This document shows positions 1-11,880 of a stretch of DNA of 64,000 bases, piece after piece (position 1 is the first letter of the stretch; each line of letters begins with the position of its first letter). The position numbers and the translations under genes were made by a program. Location of the stretch: contig NW_018344004.1 of NCBI RefSeq assembly GCF_002099425.1, forward strand, positions 5,633,501-5,697,500, read 5' to 3'. The stretch comes from Phascolarctos cinereus. Its lineage: Eukaryota; Chordata; Mammalia; Diprotodontia; Phascolarctidae. Below the pieces are notes generated by a model, which saw only the letters and a program-made list of their open reading frames with translations, ran no database searches and had not been told where the DNA came from.

Positions 1-330
1 TGACTTGGAACTGCCTATAGGCAATACAATAGAGACCAGCACCTAGTGCCAGCAAATGGTCTTCTGTAATCTTTCTGATCAATTGTCCAACCCCCTTACT
101 GTTTGTGTCCTGAGTGCTGTGGAAACCACTACCAATTCAGTGACAGACATTTCTTGTCAACCTTCTACATAGTCTTTGGTTGGAAAATTGTTTCAAACAA
201 TCCTTTTCTGGCTTCTGCTGCTCCAGAATTTGTTTTGAGGTGTTGTTTTAAAGTTCTTTGGAGGGCAATTTGGGAGAGGCCAGGCAAGTCTCTGCCTTTA
301 TTCAACCGTCTTGGCTCTCGTCTCACAGGA
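1..330 (-). mobile_element. L1/HAL1 5'UTR fragment, cut by window start
   Basis: Read on the minus strand, this matches the 5' end of the L1/HAL1 copies elsewhere in the window. It shares the block around 'ccagaatttgttttgagg' with 4009-4026, and the 'ggagggcaatttgggagag' block recurs at the right window edge. Its extreme 5' end, the counterpart of 'gccaagatgg', lies near 310-326. The rest of the element lies before base 1. Noncoding; the overlapping short reading frame is not a gene. Confidence 0.7.
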
Positions 331-1054
331 AAAAGAAAAAAAAAAGACAACCCTTTCCTGGCAGGGAAAGAAGTTAGAAGATCTGGAAGAATTTACTGGG
401 TTAATAAAGAAGCAGTTAGTTTCTTCATACTGGTAAATAGCCAGAATTGACTGGAACAGCTGCAGTGACCAAGAGCTGTGAAGCTCATGTGAAATTCCAA
501 GGCTGCACTTTAGATGAATGGAAGAGTGTCTTATAGAGTAGAAGGAAAGACAAGGATCTCCTAACAGATGTATAGTTTCGTCAGGAAGTTACCAATTTCT
601 TCTTAACCTAGTTGGGATACAAATGGGCACTGGTTCTCTAATTTCAATGGTATAAGGAGCTACTATATAAAGAACCTACTGCTGCTGTTGAAGGTAAGAT
701 TTGCCCTGTAACTAATACTGAGGAGAGTTACCTAAAAAGGAGGTATCAAACACATGGTCTTAAGTCACATGTAGCCTAGATTAGAATGTAATTGGTAAAT
801 GTTTAGCAAAAATAAATAAAAACAAAATCACAGATAATATTAATACATGTTTTTTAATCACTATTCAATTTTATCTTTAATTTATGGAATAACATAAACA
901 TTTCCATTACTGCAATTAACAAGATAATTGCACATTAAACTACAAATCTACTATGCATAATTGCTCATTCTTTCAAATATACAACAAAAGTATCATGTAA
1001 GTTTCTTTTTTTCTTCACTTCCCCCTGCCCTAGAGATGGCTACCGTTAGATACA
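331..1054. other. unassigned, AT-rich
   Basis: No gene or confidently recognised repeat. There is a short A-rich run at about 330-346. Confidence 0.4.
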
Positions 1055-1215
1055 ACTATGCGTGTGTGTGTGTATACACACACATACACACATTTATGTA
1101 TGTGCATGTATATATACACATATATGCGCATGTGTGTATGTCTGTGTATATATAGGTATTTATGAATATGTGCATATATGTGTAAATATATACATATGTT
1201 TGTATGAATAAAATT
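1055..1215. repeat. alternating purine-pyrimidine (TG/CA/TA) simple repeat
   Basis: Imperfect TG, CA, TA and ATGC motifs form a block of alternating purine-pyrimidine sequence. The reading frames across it on both strands are simple-repeat artefacts rich in Tyr, Ile, Cys, Val and His. Confidence 0.85.
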
Positions 1216-1354
1216 ATTCTGTATGTGCTTCTGTTTAATAGTTCTTTCTCTGAACGAAGTAGCATCTTACTTCCCATGACCTTTATGCAGTATTCTAAGT
1301 CAAAATGTATCCATAGGAATCCTTCTGCATGACTTAGTGGTCCTTTTTCTATTT

Positions 1355-1500
1355 AACACCACAGGCATAGAGTACTAAGACCTTAAGTGACTTGCCCAGG
1401 ATTACAAAGCCAGGATCTGTCTGTGGCAGTACTTGAACCTAGATTGTCCTTGGCTTAAAAATGGATCCTATCCAGATCACTGTGTTCTATCTCTAAACTT
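1355..1500 (-). mobile_element. MIR/Ther-type SINE fragment
   Basis: Contains the reverse complement of the CORE-SINE body: 'taagtgacttgcccagg' followed by 'acaaagccaggatctg' and 'tacttgaacctagatt'. Both ends are degraded and no target duplication is visible. The divergence suggests an old insertion. Confidence 0.6.
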
Positions 1501-1552
1501 AGCTATAGTTTTCTTTATCTTATTCATGCAACAAATTTGTAAAAAGAAATTA

Positions 1553-1710
1553 TTTTTTTGGTTTTGTTTTTCTTGGTGAGGCAATCAGGGTTAAGTGACT
1601 TGCCCAGGGTCACACAGCTAGTAAGTATCAAGTGTCTGAGGCCGGATTTGAACTCAGGTCCTTCTGACTCCAAGGCCAGAGCTTTATCCACTGTACCACC
1701 CAGCTGCCCC
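1553..1710 (-). mobile_element. tRNA-derived CORE-SINE (marsupial WSINE1/Mar-like), with TSD
   Basis: Complete minus-strand SINE: CORE block 'gacttgcccagggtcaca', 'gatttgaactcaggtcc' and a terminal 'accacccagctgcccc', the reverse complement of the tRNA-like 5' end. Direct repeats AAGAAATTA at 1544-1552 and 1711-1719 look like the target-site duplication. The 3' tail appears as a T-rich run just inside the left edge. It abuts the 3' end of the L1 at 1722. Confidence 0.85.
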
Positions 1711-2295
1711 AAGAAATTAGCTTTTTTAAATAGTAATTTATTTTTTTCCCCAAATTCATATCAAGAACATTTTTAGCATTCATTTTTATTACATTTTGAG
1801 TTCCAAGTTTTTCTCCCTCCATCCCCCCTCTTCTGAAAATGGTAGGCCATTTGATATAGTTTATTCATGTGCTATCATGTAAAATATATTTCCTTATTTG
1901 TCACAGTTGTGGAAGAAGAAACAACACTAAAGAAAAAAAACCAGAAAGAATAAAGTAAGTGAAAAAATATGCCTCGATCTGCATTTAGAGTCCATCAGTT
2001 CTTTATCTGGATGTGTATAGCATTTTCCTTCCTAAGTCTTTTGTATTTGTCTTGGATTATTGTATTGCTGAGAAGAGCTGATTCATTTATAGCTGATCAT
2101 CACACAATGTTGCTGATACTGTGTACAGTGCTTTCTTGGTTTTGCTCATTTCAATTTGCATCAGTTTGTATGAGTTTTTTCAGGTTTTTCTGAAATGTGC
2201 CTGTTCATAATTTCTTATTGCACAATTGCATCTGATTACATTGAAATATGATAGCTTGTGCAGCCATTCCCCAATTGATAGGTATTCCCCAATTT

Positions 2296-2945
2296 TCAAT
2301 ATTTTGTTGATATGAATATGTCTACTCTAAATATTTTTGCACATGAAGGTCCTTTTCTCTTTTTTATGATCTTTTTGGGATACAGACCTAATAGTGATAT
2401 TTTTGGATCAAAGGGTATGCACAGTTTGATTGCCCTTTGGGCATAGCTCCAAGTTGTTCTCCAGAGTGGTTGAATCAAGTGGAATTCACAACCACCAACA
2501 GTGCATTAATCTTCCAGTTTTGCCACATCCTCTCCAATATTTACCGTTTTCTCTTTTTTTGTCATATTACCCAACCTGATTGCTATGAGATGGTACTTCA
2601 GAGTTGTTTTAATTTGTATTTCTCTAATCGAAAGTGATACAGCACTCTTCTTCATATGCCTATAAATATCTTTGATTTCTTTATCTAAAAACTGCCTGTT
2701 CATATCTTTGACCATTTATCAATTGGACAATGGCGTGTATTTTCATAAATTTAACTCAGATATCTACATATTTGAGAAATGTAGTCTTTATCTGAGACAT
2801 TTGATGGAAAGATTGTTTTCCAGCTTTCTGCTTTCCTTCTAATCTTGGTTGTATTAGTTTTATTTGTACAAAAGCTTTTCAATTTAGTGTGATCAAAATT
2901 ATCTATTATACATTTTTCGATGCTCTCTATCTCTTGTTTGGCCAT
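2296..2945 (-). pseudogene. L1 ORF2 C-terminal remnant
   Basis: Minus-strand frames carry stretches close to the C-terminus of mammalian L1 ORF2p. 2945-2751 has DNFDHTKLKSFCTNKT, cf. DKWDLIKLKSFCTAKE in human. 2715-2506 has KDMNRQFLDKEI, HMKKS and IREIQIKTTLKYHL. 2478-2296 has IQPLWRTTWSYA, IPFDPKISLLGLYPK. The segments fall in different frames, so the remnant is broken by frameshifts. No RT motif (FADD) is present because that part of ORF2 is absent. Confidence 0.85.
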
Positions 2946-3004
2946 GAATTCTTCCCCTCCCCACAGATCTGACTGGTAGACTATTCCTGCTCTTCTAATT
3001 TGAA

Positions 3005-3150
3005 TGCTTCATTGTCTATTGTGCCTTTTATCAAGATATTATATATATATTATATTGTATATTGTAGAATTCTGGTTTTTGATCCACTCTGCTATCTGCT
3101 CCCATTTTATGAGATAGTTCCTCCCATTCACACTCAGTTATGATCACTAC
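3005..3150 (-). pseudogene. L1 ORF2 endonuclease N-terminal remnant
   Basis: The minus strand reads MIT.CEWEELSHKM-like sequence and then WIKNQN, matching the start of L1 endonuclease (human NVNGLNAPIKRHRLANWIKSQDPS). Next comes a segment readable as KGTIDNEAFKLEE, cf. human VKGSIQQEELT. A short AT-rich deletion or rearrangement at 3037-3062 separates them. The remaining catalytic endonuclease blocks are absent. Confidence 0.7.
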
Positions 3151-4103
3151 CTGTGTATTTCCCTCCATCCTATCCTTCTTTCCATTTGGCTTCTCTCTCC
3201 TTTCACCCCTTGCCACTTCACTAGTGTTTTGCCCCCACTTCTGTCAGTCCCCAAACCCACTTCACTTAATAGCCTTCCCTATTTTCCTGTCAGGTAAGAT
3301 AGATTTCTATATTGAACTGATTGCATATATTATTTCCTCTTTGGGCCAATACTGATGAGAGTAATGTTCAAGCAATGCCCATCACCTACCCTTCCATCTT
3401 CCCCTCCACTGTAATAGGTGTTTCTTATGTGAGATAATTTACCCCATTCAGCCTCTGCCTTCCTTCTGTAACTATTGTACTCCTCTTTGTTATCCCTTAA
3501 ATTTTTTCATTCCCTCAAATTCACCTTATACTTTGACCCCCTCTCAATGTATATCCCTTCTATCTGTACTGTTAATGATACAATTTTTAAGAGCTACAAG
3601 CATCATCTTCCCATGTAGGACTCTGAATAGTTTAACTCTATTGAATCCCTTATGTTTTCTTTTTCCTTTTTATCTGTTTGTACTTCTCTTGGATCTTGAT
3701 ATTGGAGGTTAAATATTTGGTTTAGTTCTGGTCTTCTCCCTGCAAAGGCTTGAAATCCTGTTTTGTTGAATGTTTCATCTGGCTATGCTCAGGCACATGG
3801 GGATTCTAACATGTTGTTGTTGGCCTGCTTCATCACACTGGGGCTCAGGATGTGTCTCTGGTTTGCTGAGGTGGGGCTTGCTGGGACTCCTCCAGTCCTG
3901 GACTGCACTCCCCTTTAACATGAGTGAGATGGATCTTTTTTGCCAATCCTCTAAGTTTCCTGGGCTAAAAGACCATTTCTCCCTGTCTTCTTGCTGCTTC
4001 TGCTGTTCCAGGATTTGTTTTGAGGCTATATTTTATGGTTGTTAGGAGATGAGTATGGAAGAGTTACAGCTATTTACTGCTTACTCCACCATCTTAGATA
4101 TCA

Positions 4104-5642
4104 GAAGTCTGTCCTCTAAACATTAGTTTTGACAAAGTGTATTATAACATTAATGAGTGGACTCTGTGTTTTATATCTGTTACAATTTAACACAGCTGCA
4201 CAAACAATAACACATGATATTCTGCTTAACCTAGCTTTTCTCAGATGCCCAAAAAAAGAAAGTCTTCAACTGGGTCTATGCAGACTTGCGTGGGGAGACT
4301 TCACAAATTTTAGGCATAATGCCTATGAGGAATTAATTTACCTCCATAGAACTTTCCTTAGAAACTGAAATCTAATAATTCTATGCAACCCATGTAGTTT
4401 GAATGATATCAAGTGCTAAATAGAAACACACAATATAGGCAAAAGGAGTTTCCAATGAAAACTATGAGTCTTATAAATATGTTCAAATACAGAAAATACT
4501 AACTAAGCATTTATTTAGAAATTTCTATTCCAGTTCCCCTTGTGCTCCCAAAGAGAAGTCAGCAATATTCTTTACTTTTACATTTACATCTTTGCCTTAG
4601 GATAATCTTCACATTCATTAAAGGTATCACGTGTGAGAGCCTGCCTGTTGCTTCTAATACTCTTATCAAGGATGCCCTGTTGAAGATGACTTCCCATAAA
4701 ATATTTACATAAATGGGAAAGTAAACATATAAGTTAGTAGCTATAGATATTCTCCTGGTCAGCCACTATTGGTTTTAATAAGATCTAAGCCTTATTTTCT
4801 TATTTTTTTTTCATATGTTCCTTTCCTTCAAAGACCTTGTGATTTTATCATAATACCCCATCTTGTCTCTAGCACAGATCTTTTCTATGTACTGCTCTGT
4901 ATACCATTCTGCTATGTCTGTCATGTTAAAATTCAAATGTGACATTGCCCAATGTTCCTTATGGTTAAAAGTGTCAATTATGACAACCTTGTAGACCTTT
5001 TCCATTTTCCTTCAGTTTTTATCCTTATATGTCCTTGGGATGATTTTACTTAGTGTAGGATATCTTGCTAGCCTTTAAATTGGTTTTATACACAATAGTT
5101 TCCCCTATTTAACAAAGTGACATTGTTCATATTATGTAATCATTCTGCTGTGTAAGATTCTACAAACAAGTTTATTTTCTGACCTGGTGTTGCCCTTGGA
5201 TGCCATATCTCTTTGCCTAGCAAGGAACTTAAGTGTTCAAAGACTAAAGTACTTTTTAGCCTGTTTTGGTCTTTTTATTTTAGTAAGAAATTTTTGTCGG
5301 TTAAATTTCTTTAAAAATATTTTACTCTGTGTCTATGTCCTCTCTTCCATCCACAACCCACTTTAGCTATGAATAACCCATTTAAATAGGTTAGAATGAA
5401 GTAGTTTTAATTATCTACTATAGCTTTCCCTAATTCTTTTTCTTTCTTTCTTTCTTTCAGCTTTGTAATAATTTTGTTCTTTGTGCTAACCATCACATTC
5501 AGACTGTATTTAGATAGTTGATTCAGTAATGATTACCTTACCAATACTGAATCATTATCTGTCTGCTAAAATAAATCAATTTCATTTTTTCTGTGTGATA
5601 TTATTGGTTACTTGGCATGTTTGGTACATTTTTCTTCTTTTC
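4104..5642. other. unassigned
   Basis: No recognised gene or repeat family, apart from a short (TTTC)n run at about 5437-5459. Short frames on both strands lack family resemblance. Confidence 0.35.
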
Positions 5643-5912
5643 TAAAGGAGCTAGGCGGTGCAGTGGATTGAGTGCTGGATGTACTTCAAGTCAAGAAGAC
5701 AAGTTCAAATCCAGTCTCAGATACTCCCTGGTTAGATGATCCTGGGCAAGTCATAACCACTGTGACTCAGTTTCTTCAACTGAGAAATAGGGATGATACA
5801 TTCTACCTCACAGGGTTATTTTGAGGATCAAAGAAGATGATGGTTATAAAGAGTTTAGCACAGTGCCCGGCACATCGTAGGCATTTAAGAAATGCTTATT
5901 CTCTTTCCTCCT
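5643..5912 (+). mobile_element. MIR/Ther-1-type CORE-SINE
   Basis: Plus-strand order: tRNA-like head ('ggagctaggcggtgcagtgg'), CORE region ('cctgggcaagtcataacc', 'ctcagtttcttcaactg'), and an L2-like tail ('agcacagtgcccggcacat', 'gtaggcatttaagaaatgc'). The full length of about 265 bp fits the family. It is diverged and has no clear target duplication. Confidence 0.75.
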
Positions 5913-6400
5913 TTCTTTTCCGGAAGAAAGAATGAATGATATAGGCATGTCTTCTACATTATCTACCAACCTTTTGCCTCATTCATTCCCTAATTCAGAT
6001 CCGTATTTTCTAACCTTTCTCTCACCCTTCTCACTTGTTTCTTTTTTTCATCAAAATCTCTGATTGTTAATATTTATTTTTATATAAATCAATAGGGTCT
6101 TATTGAATTATTCATTCAGTACCTTCACTGCTTTGTCCTCTACACCAGATGCTGGTGGATAAGCTACAGATATCTTAATGACAGCTTTTTTTTTTTTTTG
6201 CAAATACTAATTATGAGTATTGGCATAAGAGTTGACCAAATGTCCTGTTACCTTTGGGTGCTGATAAACACTTACTGCTAGAAAAATTCCTATAGCCATG
6301 CTGAATCTGCCAAAGTGTTGTCTAATGTCAACAGGGCTCTTATTGCTGCAATGCCTGTTCCTCTTCCCAGAATTACTTCCCAGATTTCATTTTTCATAGC
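5913..6400. other. unassigned
   Basis: AT-rich, with a T run at 6187-6200. No repeat family recognised. Confidence 0.35.
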
Positions 6401-7105
6401 ATCTATATGAAATCTCTCTTTTAGCTGATTCTACCATTTTCTTCTTGCTCCCTCTCAGCAGAGGATCTTACCACATATTTTACTGAGAATATAAAGGTCA
6501 TTCTTCATCAACTTCCTCTTTTCTCCTAGTCTATATGTCAAATTTGCTCAACATTATTGCTTTATTTTAGAATCTGAGAAGAGGTGGCCCTGTCTTCTAT
6601 TTTGACTTTGATATAATTCCTCCCTCCCTATTCCCCTCTCTCCTTTTAAGATCAACTCTCTACTTCCTTTTTACATCACCAATCTCTATTCCTTGTCTTC
6701 TTTCCTGAAGTTTACAAACATGCCCAGATCTCTTCCATTCAGCTTCATATCATGCTGCCATCCTTTCAAGTTATTTTCTCATGCTTTCTCTCCCTTTCAC
6801 AGCCAAATTAATAGAAAAATTCAATTACATTTACTACCTTTAGTTTTTTTCCTCAAATTAACTTCTCATTATCTTACATTCTGACTTCTTACCCTAAGAA
6901 TCAAATGAATTTACTCTTTAAAGATCATGAAATTGTCTCTTAATTGCTAAATAATATTTTCTTTTTTACCTCCCAATTCTCATCTTTCTTGATCTCTTTG
7001 GATGTCTCCATCTTTTGATGTTCTATGATCAACTCTTAGCACAGGGCCTGACATACAATAAGTGCTTAAAATGCTTGCTGGCAACTTATTAACTTGACTT
7101 GACTG
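6400..7105 (+). mobile_element. L2-like LINE fragment
   Basis: Pyrimidine-rich sense strand with L2 ORF2-like phrases ('tacaaacatgcccagatctc' near 6714) and a canonical L2 3' end at about 7030-7085: 'gcacagggcctgacataca' followed by 'ataagtgcttaaaatgctt'. Heavily diverged, and possibly two fragments. Confidence 0.5.
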
Positions 7106-8410
7106 CTTTTCTTTTTCTTTCTTCTCTGGGTTTTTATAACCCTACCTCTTTGACTGCTTCTTATCAGTTGCTTTTGCATGGGCATACACAGGGGCTTAAT
7201 CTCATGCCCTTTTCTATTCTTTATTTATATTTTCTTTGTAATCATTGCAGCTCTATTTAATTATCATCTCACTCTTGACCTCCATTCTTGTATCACTAAT
7301 TGTCTTTTGGACATAACTAGGTGAATATCCATAGACCTTTAGAACATCATGTCAAAAAGAGACTCCATTATTTCCTGCCTTAAATCCACTCCTGACTTCA
7401 ATTTCGTATTTCTGTTATGAATCCCACAATTTTTTCATCTCCCAGTTATACAGCCTCAATGTTATCCTTGACTCTTTACTCTCTCTCCATCACCTCCTCC
7501 CTACTCTCATATTTAATCAATTAATAAATCTGTTGCAGCTTTTCTTGAATTTCTCTCTTTCTCTTCCCTTAGCCATCATTCTAGTTTAGACCATTATCAC
7601 TTCTTGTCTAGACAATTGCAATAGCCTTCTAATAGCACTCCCGCTCCCAGTTTCTCCCTTCTTCAGTCCGTAGTTCACACAACTACAAAAAATTATTTTC
7701 CTAAAGAATTAGTATAGCCAAATCATGCCTCTGCTTAAAAAGATTCTGTGGTTCCTTCCCGATTGCCTTAGAACAGTCATTGTTAACATTCATAAATATG
7801 AGTATGATTAACTTTTCTGGTAATATGGTAAAGCCTATGGACTCAGAATGTTTTTAAATGCATAAAATAAAATGCATAAGATTACAAAGGAAAGCAAATA
7901 TATTAAACTACATTTATCAAAAGATTTTTCTTCTTTTTATTTTGCCATAGGCCAAAAACCTGTGCTTCAAAATGAAACCCAAACTCTTCTATGTCATACT
8001 TAATGTCCTTTGCAATTTAACTCTAGCTTATTTTTTCATGCTTATTTCAAATTACTGCCCATCATACAGCTTACTTTCCAATCAAACAGAAATACCCCGC
8101 TGTTCCCAGTATACAATATTCCTTCTCCAGTCCTCATGCCTTTGCCCAGACTATCTCCTAAGTTGGGAATGTTCTCCTTCACCTCTGGATTCCCTTGCTA
8201 CCTTCAATGTTCAACTGAGTTGCATTCTCTTACAGATTACTTTTCATGATGCCTCAGTTGTTACTACTTTCTTCAAATAAACTTACTCAGTACTCTTATT
8301 TATTTGTATATATGTTGTATTCCTCCCTCATACCAAGTAAAAATATAAATATTTTTAGGTCAGAGGCTATATTTTTCCCTTTTTGTTTTTATTTCTAGAA
8401 CTTAGAAGAC
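7106..8410 (+). mobile_element. L2 LINE fragment, interrupted
   Basis: Sense-strand L2 ORF2 C-terminal region: 'gttatccttgactctttact' (7460), 'tagacaattgcaatagcctt' (7609), 'atgcctctgcttaaaaagat' (7725), then from about 7965 'atgaaacccaaactcttcta' and 'tcatgcctttgcccagacta'. It ends near 8400 in the 3'UTR. Separate sequence sits between 7780 and 7965. Old and frame-broken. Confidence 0.6.
7780..7965. repeat. unclassified dispersed repeat inside L2
   Basis: 'gtaaagcctatggactcaga' and 'atgcataaaataaaatgcat' resemble an ancient mammalian dispersed sequence often seen in noncoding DNA. I cannot name the family. It interrupts L2 homology between 7780 and 7965. Confidence 0.35.
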
Positions 8411-9713
8411 ACTTATTTTTTTTTGGGGGGGGAAATGTCAAAGTACCCATCTACTCTTGGTGCCTGCCTGGATATAATTCACTATTCTCTACTACCTTTC
8501 CTTTCTCTAAAAGTAAAGCAATTCCTATACCAAGAAAAACAACAACAACAACAACACATTTTGATTTATTCCTTATAAACTCAATGGGGACATAAGATTT
8601 TTATTATGTTTGGAAATAAGTCCCTCACCTAATAGGTGCTGGTTGTGATTCCTACTGTATCTTCTTTATGAGGAAGGCTAAATACTGTATTCTTTAAAAA
8701 AAAAAAGGAAAATGGGGTAATAAAAATATGTATTTATTTTTGTATTTGCTGTTCAAATGAGCTATAGAGTCCAGGAAAGTTGAGCACCTATTGGCCACTT
8801 TTATTGCAATGCAATGATACAAAAAAAGTGTGCAATTCTTTCAATGTAGGGAATTCACTGGAAAGTAAGACAAGATCCAGATTTCATGTATTATAAACAG
8901 GAGGTTAAAAAAAATCCAAGGAATATGTTTTAGAGATTTCACTTTGGGCTCAGAAAAAAGAAAAGAATTGTTGTTGCTATGCTCTTGCATTGAAGCACCC
9001 TTGGTAATAGATTTTGCAAGATCTATTAATCACTAGACAAAGCTTGACATTTAGTGTTGGCCTCAGTGAGGACTGGAAGAAAGACAGGTCAATCAGATGC
9101 TAAAATCAGAAGAGAGAATCATACTAGTGCCAATATAGTTGTCGTCCTGGCCTGTCTCATTTTTTCTTAAGTGCTAAGTGTGACTTCTCCTGGGACCCTC
9201 TGCCTCTTGAGAGACTTTTCTAGTACAAAAATGGGACATGCTTAATGAGTCTAGATCTGGTCTTAGAGCCACCCTTTCCCCTACTGTATATTACAAATGA
9301 CAATACCCTTTCCCCATGACCCTCTCTACCCAAGGGATGGAAATTGTCCAGAAAGACCTTTTTGACTTTGGACTATAGTTTGCTCACTGATTTAACCCCT
9401 ACACATAAGATTCCCTTTATGTACAGTTAATTGCTCAGTACAAAATGTCCAAGTAAAGAACTGAGGAAACCCTACCAAGCACAGTGTTTTGCAGGCTGGT
9501 ATAATATATCTTTACTATGTGGGGGTTGAGGATGTGGTGTTACTTTCCCTATAACTTCATGGCAGAAACCAAAATATTATAAAGATGTTTCTAGCATTGA
9601 AAAGTGAATAATTAGATTTTTTTGTTTTTAGCAAGCCATAGATAAATATCAGTGTGGACATCTCCTAAGGTCAATTGCTTATTAATTCTATTATCATAAT
9701 CATTCACACAAAG
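8411..9713. other. unassigned, with short simple repeats
   Basis: Holds a T/G run near 8413-8431, (CAA)n at 8539-8557 and an A run at 8697-8707. No gene or dispersed repeat recognised. Confidence 0.35.
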
Positions 9714-9809
9714 AGATTAGCTGAAAAGATCCCCAAGGTCCAACCAGTACGCATACAGGGATCTTCTCTAAAATATGCCTAAGTGATCATCTCCACAGCA
9801 ATTGAAGAA
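9714..9809 (-). mobile_element. CR1/L3 LINE fragment, left part
   Basis: 'gtccaaccagtacgcataca' followed by 'catctccacagcaattgaag' fits the antisense of the amniote CR1/L3 3' region. It continues after the HAL1 insertion at 13477. The two parts join smoothly when 9817-13476 is removed. Confidence 0.5.
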
Positions 9810-10650
9810 TTCCAGAACAGAGCCAAGATGGTGGAGTAAAGGCAAGGATTTGCCTGAGCTTTACCCCAAACCCTTCCAGATACTTTTAATTAATCACTCT
9901 AAAATTCTAGAGTAGCAGAACTCACAAAAAGGCAGAGTGAAACTATTTTCCAGCACAAGGCAACTTAGAATGTCGGCAGGACAGATCTGTTGCACCAGGG
10001 TTAGTGAGCAGCACAGTCCAGCATAGGACCAGAAAATCAGGAGCAGACCTCAGGGCAACTGAATCAGTGGCAGCAGTGGCAGTTTCCAGACCTCTCAGTC
10101 CACAGACACCAACTTAGATAACAACTTAGGAGGATAGCAGGAAAGGTCTATCACACCAGAGTGAGAATGGTGCAGAGTATAGTTCAGGCCAAGCCGGCAC
10201 AGCCCTGGCCCCAGCAAACCAGGAGCAGGCCTTGTGAACCACTGAATCAGCAGTGGCAGCACCTACTTCTGGACCTCTCTCAACCCACAGACAATAAAGG
10301 AGTCAAAAAACTGGTCAGAAGAAGATTGCAGGGATCTCTTTATTAGCACCGAGGCAGGACTCGGTTGCTTTGGCCATACTCAGATCCTGGTCACAGTCCT
10401 GGGTGGCAGTCCCAGTGTGAGGAGGAACACTAGCATAGCAGAACTGATAGCCACAATGGCAGGGGACCATTCTCACAGTTCCAGGGCAGAAAAGACCATC
10501 TCTGGTCACTCATAGCCCAGAGAACAGGCCAGGAGAGTAGTAAACACCTCTCCTTAGATCACACCACCTTGGAAGAACTGAAAACTTGCAGGTCCCTAGA
10601 AGTATCTCTGAAAACAGCTTCACAAAAACTTCTGACTATAGAAAGTTAAC

Positions 10651-11768
10651 ATGGTGACAAGAAAGATGAAAACACGTTCTCAGAAGAATATAACAAAGTC
10701 AAAGCTCCTACATCTAAAGCCTCCAGGAAAAATACGAATTGGTCTCAGGCCGTGGAAGAGCTAAAAAAAAAAAAAAGAAAAGATTTTGAAAATCAAGAGA
10801 GAGGTAGAGAAAAAATTGTGAAGAGAAATGAGAGTGATGCAAGAAAATAATGAAAAATTAGTTAACAGCTTGGTAAAGCAGGCACAGAAAATGCTACAGA
10901 AAATAGCATCTTAAAAACAGACTAGGCCAAATGGAAAAAGAGGTACAAAAAGCCAGTGAGGAGAATTCCTTAAAACCTATAATTGGCCAAGTGGAAAAAG
11001 AGGCACAAAAATTCACTGAAGAAAAGAACTCCTTAACGTGTAGAATTGGCCAAATGGAAAAGAGGTACAAAAGCTCACTGAAGAAAATAATTCCTTAAAT
11101 CTTAGAATTGTGCAAATGGAAGCTAATGACTTTATGAAAAATCAAGAAATAACAAAACAAAACCAAAACAATGAAAGAAAACCAATGTGAAATATTTTAT
11201 TGGAAACACAACTGACATTGACAATAGATCAAGGAGAGATATTTTAAACATTATTGGACTACCCAAAAGCCATGATCATCTTTCAAGAAGTTATCAAGGA
11301 AAACTGTCCTGATATTTTAGAAACAGATGGTAAAATAGAAACTGAAAGAATCCACTGATCATCTCCTGAAAGGGATCTCAAAAGTAAAACTCTGAGGAAT
11401 AATAGAGCCAAATTCCAGAGCTTCCAAGTCAAGGAGAAAATATTGCAAGCAGCCAGAAAGAAACAATTCAAGTATCATGGAGCCACAGTCAGAATAACAC
11501 AAGATTTAGCAGCTACTGCATTAAAGGATTGGGGTGGGGCTTGGAGTATGATATTGCAGAGGGCAAGAGAACTAGGACTACAACCGAAAATCACCTACCC
11601 AGCAAAACTGAGTATAATCCTTCAGGGGAAAAACTAGATATTCGATGAAATAGAGGACTTTTGAGCATTCTTGATGAAAGAACAGTGCTTAATAGAAAAT
11701 TTGACTTTTAAATACAAGACTGAAGAGAAGCATAAAAAGGTAAACAGGAAACCATAAGGGACTTAATA
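10651..11768 (+). pseudogene. HAL1/L1 ORF1 remnant
   Basis: Starts at an ATG reading MVTRKMKTRSQKN. A coiled-coil region with repeated three-heptad units follows (10920-11120), then RRM-like and C-terminal domains. 11443-11637 encodes QAARKKQFKYHGATVRIT and, later, ITYPAKLSIILQGKN, matching human ORF1p (AAREKGRVTLKGKPIRLT; ISYPAKLSFISEGE). ORF1p is the trimeric RNA-binding chaperone of the L1 particle. Internal stops and frameshifts occur (for example around 10914 in the coiled coil), so no intact protein is expected. Confidence 0.85.
10925..11118 (+). repeat. about 63-nt tandem units in the ORF1 coiled coil
   Basis: The motif 'ttggccaaatggaaaaagag' with 'cactgaagaaaat' recurs, with starts at about 10925, 10985, 11048 and 11110. 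The spacing is 60, 63 and 62 nt. A 63-nt unit is 21 residues, three heptads, reading roughly IGQMEKEVQKLTEENNSLK. Confidence 0.8.
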
Positions 11769-11854
11769 AGGTTAAATTGTTTACATTTATTTATGGTAAG
11801 ATGCTTGAAGCTCATAAGAACCTTCTCATTATTAGGGCAATTAGAAGGAGTGTG

Positions 11855-11880
11855 TATGCACACACACACACACACACACA
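11855..11880. repeat. (CA)n microsatellite in the HAL1 spacer
   Basis: About 12 CA units in the noncoding spacer between ORF1 and the ORF2 remnant. Confidence 0.9.

Larger units (their letters stand above)
1722..4103 (-). mobile_element. L1, internally deleted (no RT core)
   Basis: From the right end leftwards, in sense order: 5'UTR (about 4103-3790, ending at the complement of 'gatggtggagtaa'), the last part of ORF1 (about 3790-3650), a purine-rich spacer (3650-3155), the N-terminus of the ORF2 endonuclease (3150-3005), the ORF2 C-terminal region (2945-2290), and 3'UTR (2290-1722). The ORF1 coiled coil and RRM, most of the endonuclease and the whole reverse-transcriptase core are missing. 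The endonuclease/C-terminus junction recurs in the copy at 49560-51400, so it probably belongs to the source subfamily and not to this copy. Repbase-level family (HAL1 versus another deleted L1) is inferred. Confidence 0.8.

Noticed and set aside
7972-8280. 102-codon plus-strand ORF
   Set aside because: Corresponds to the L2 ORF2 C-terminal/3' region.
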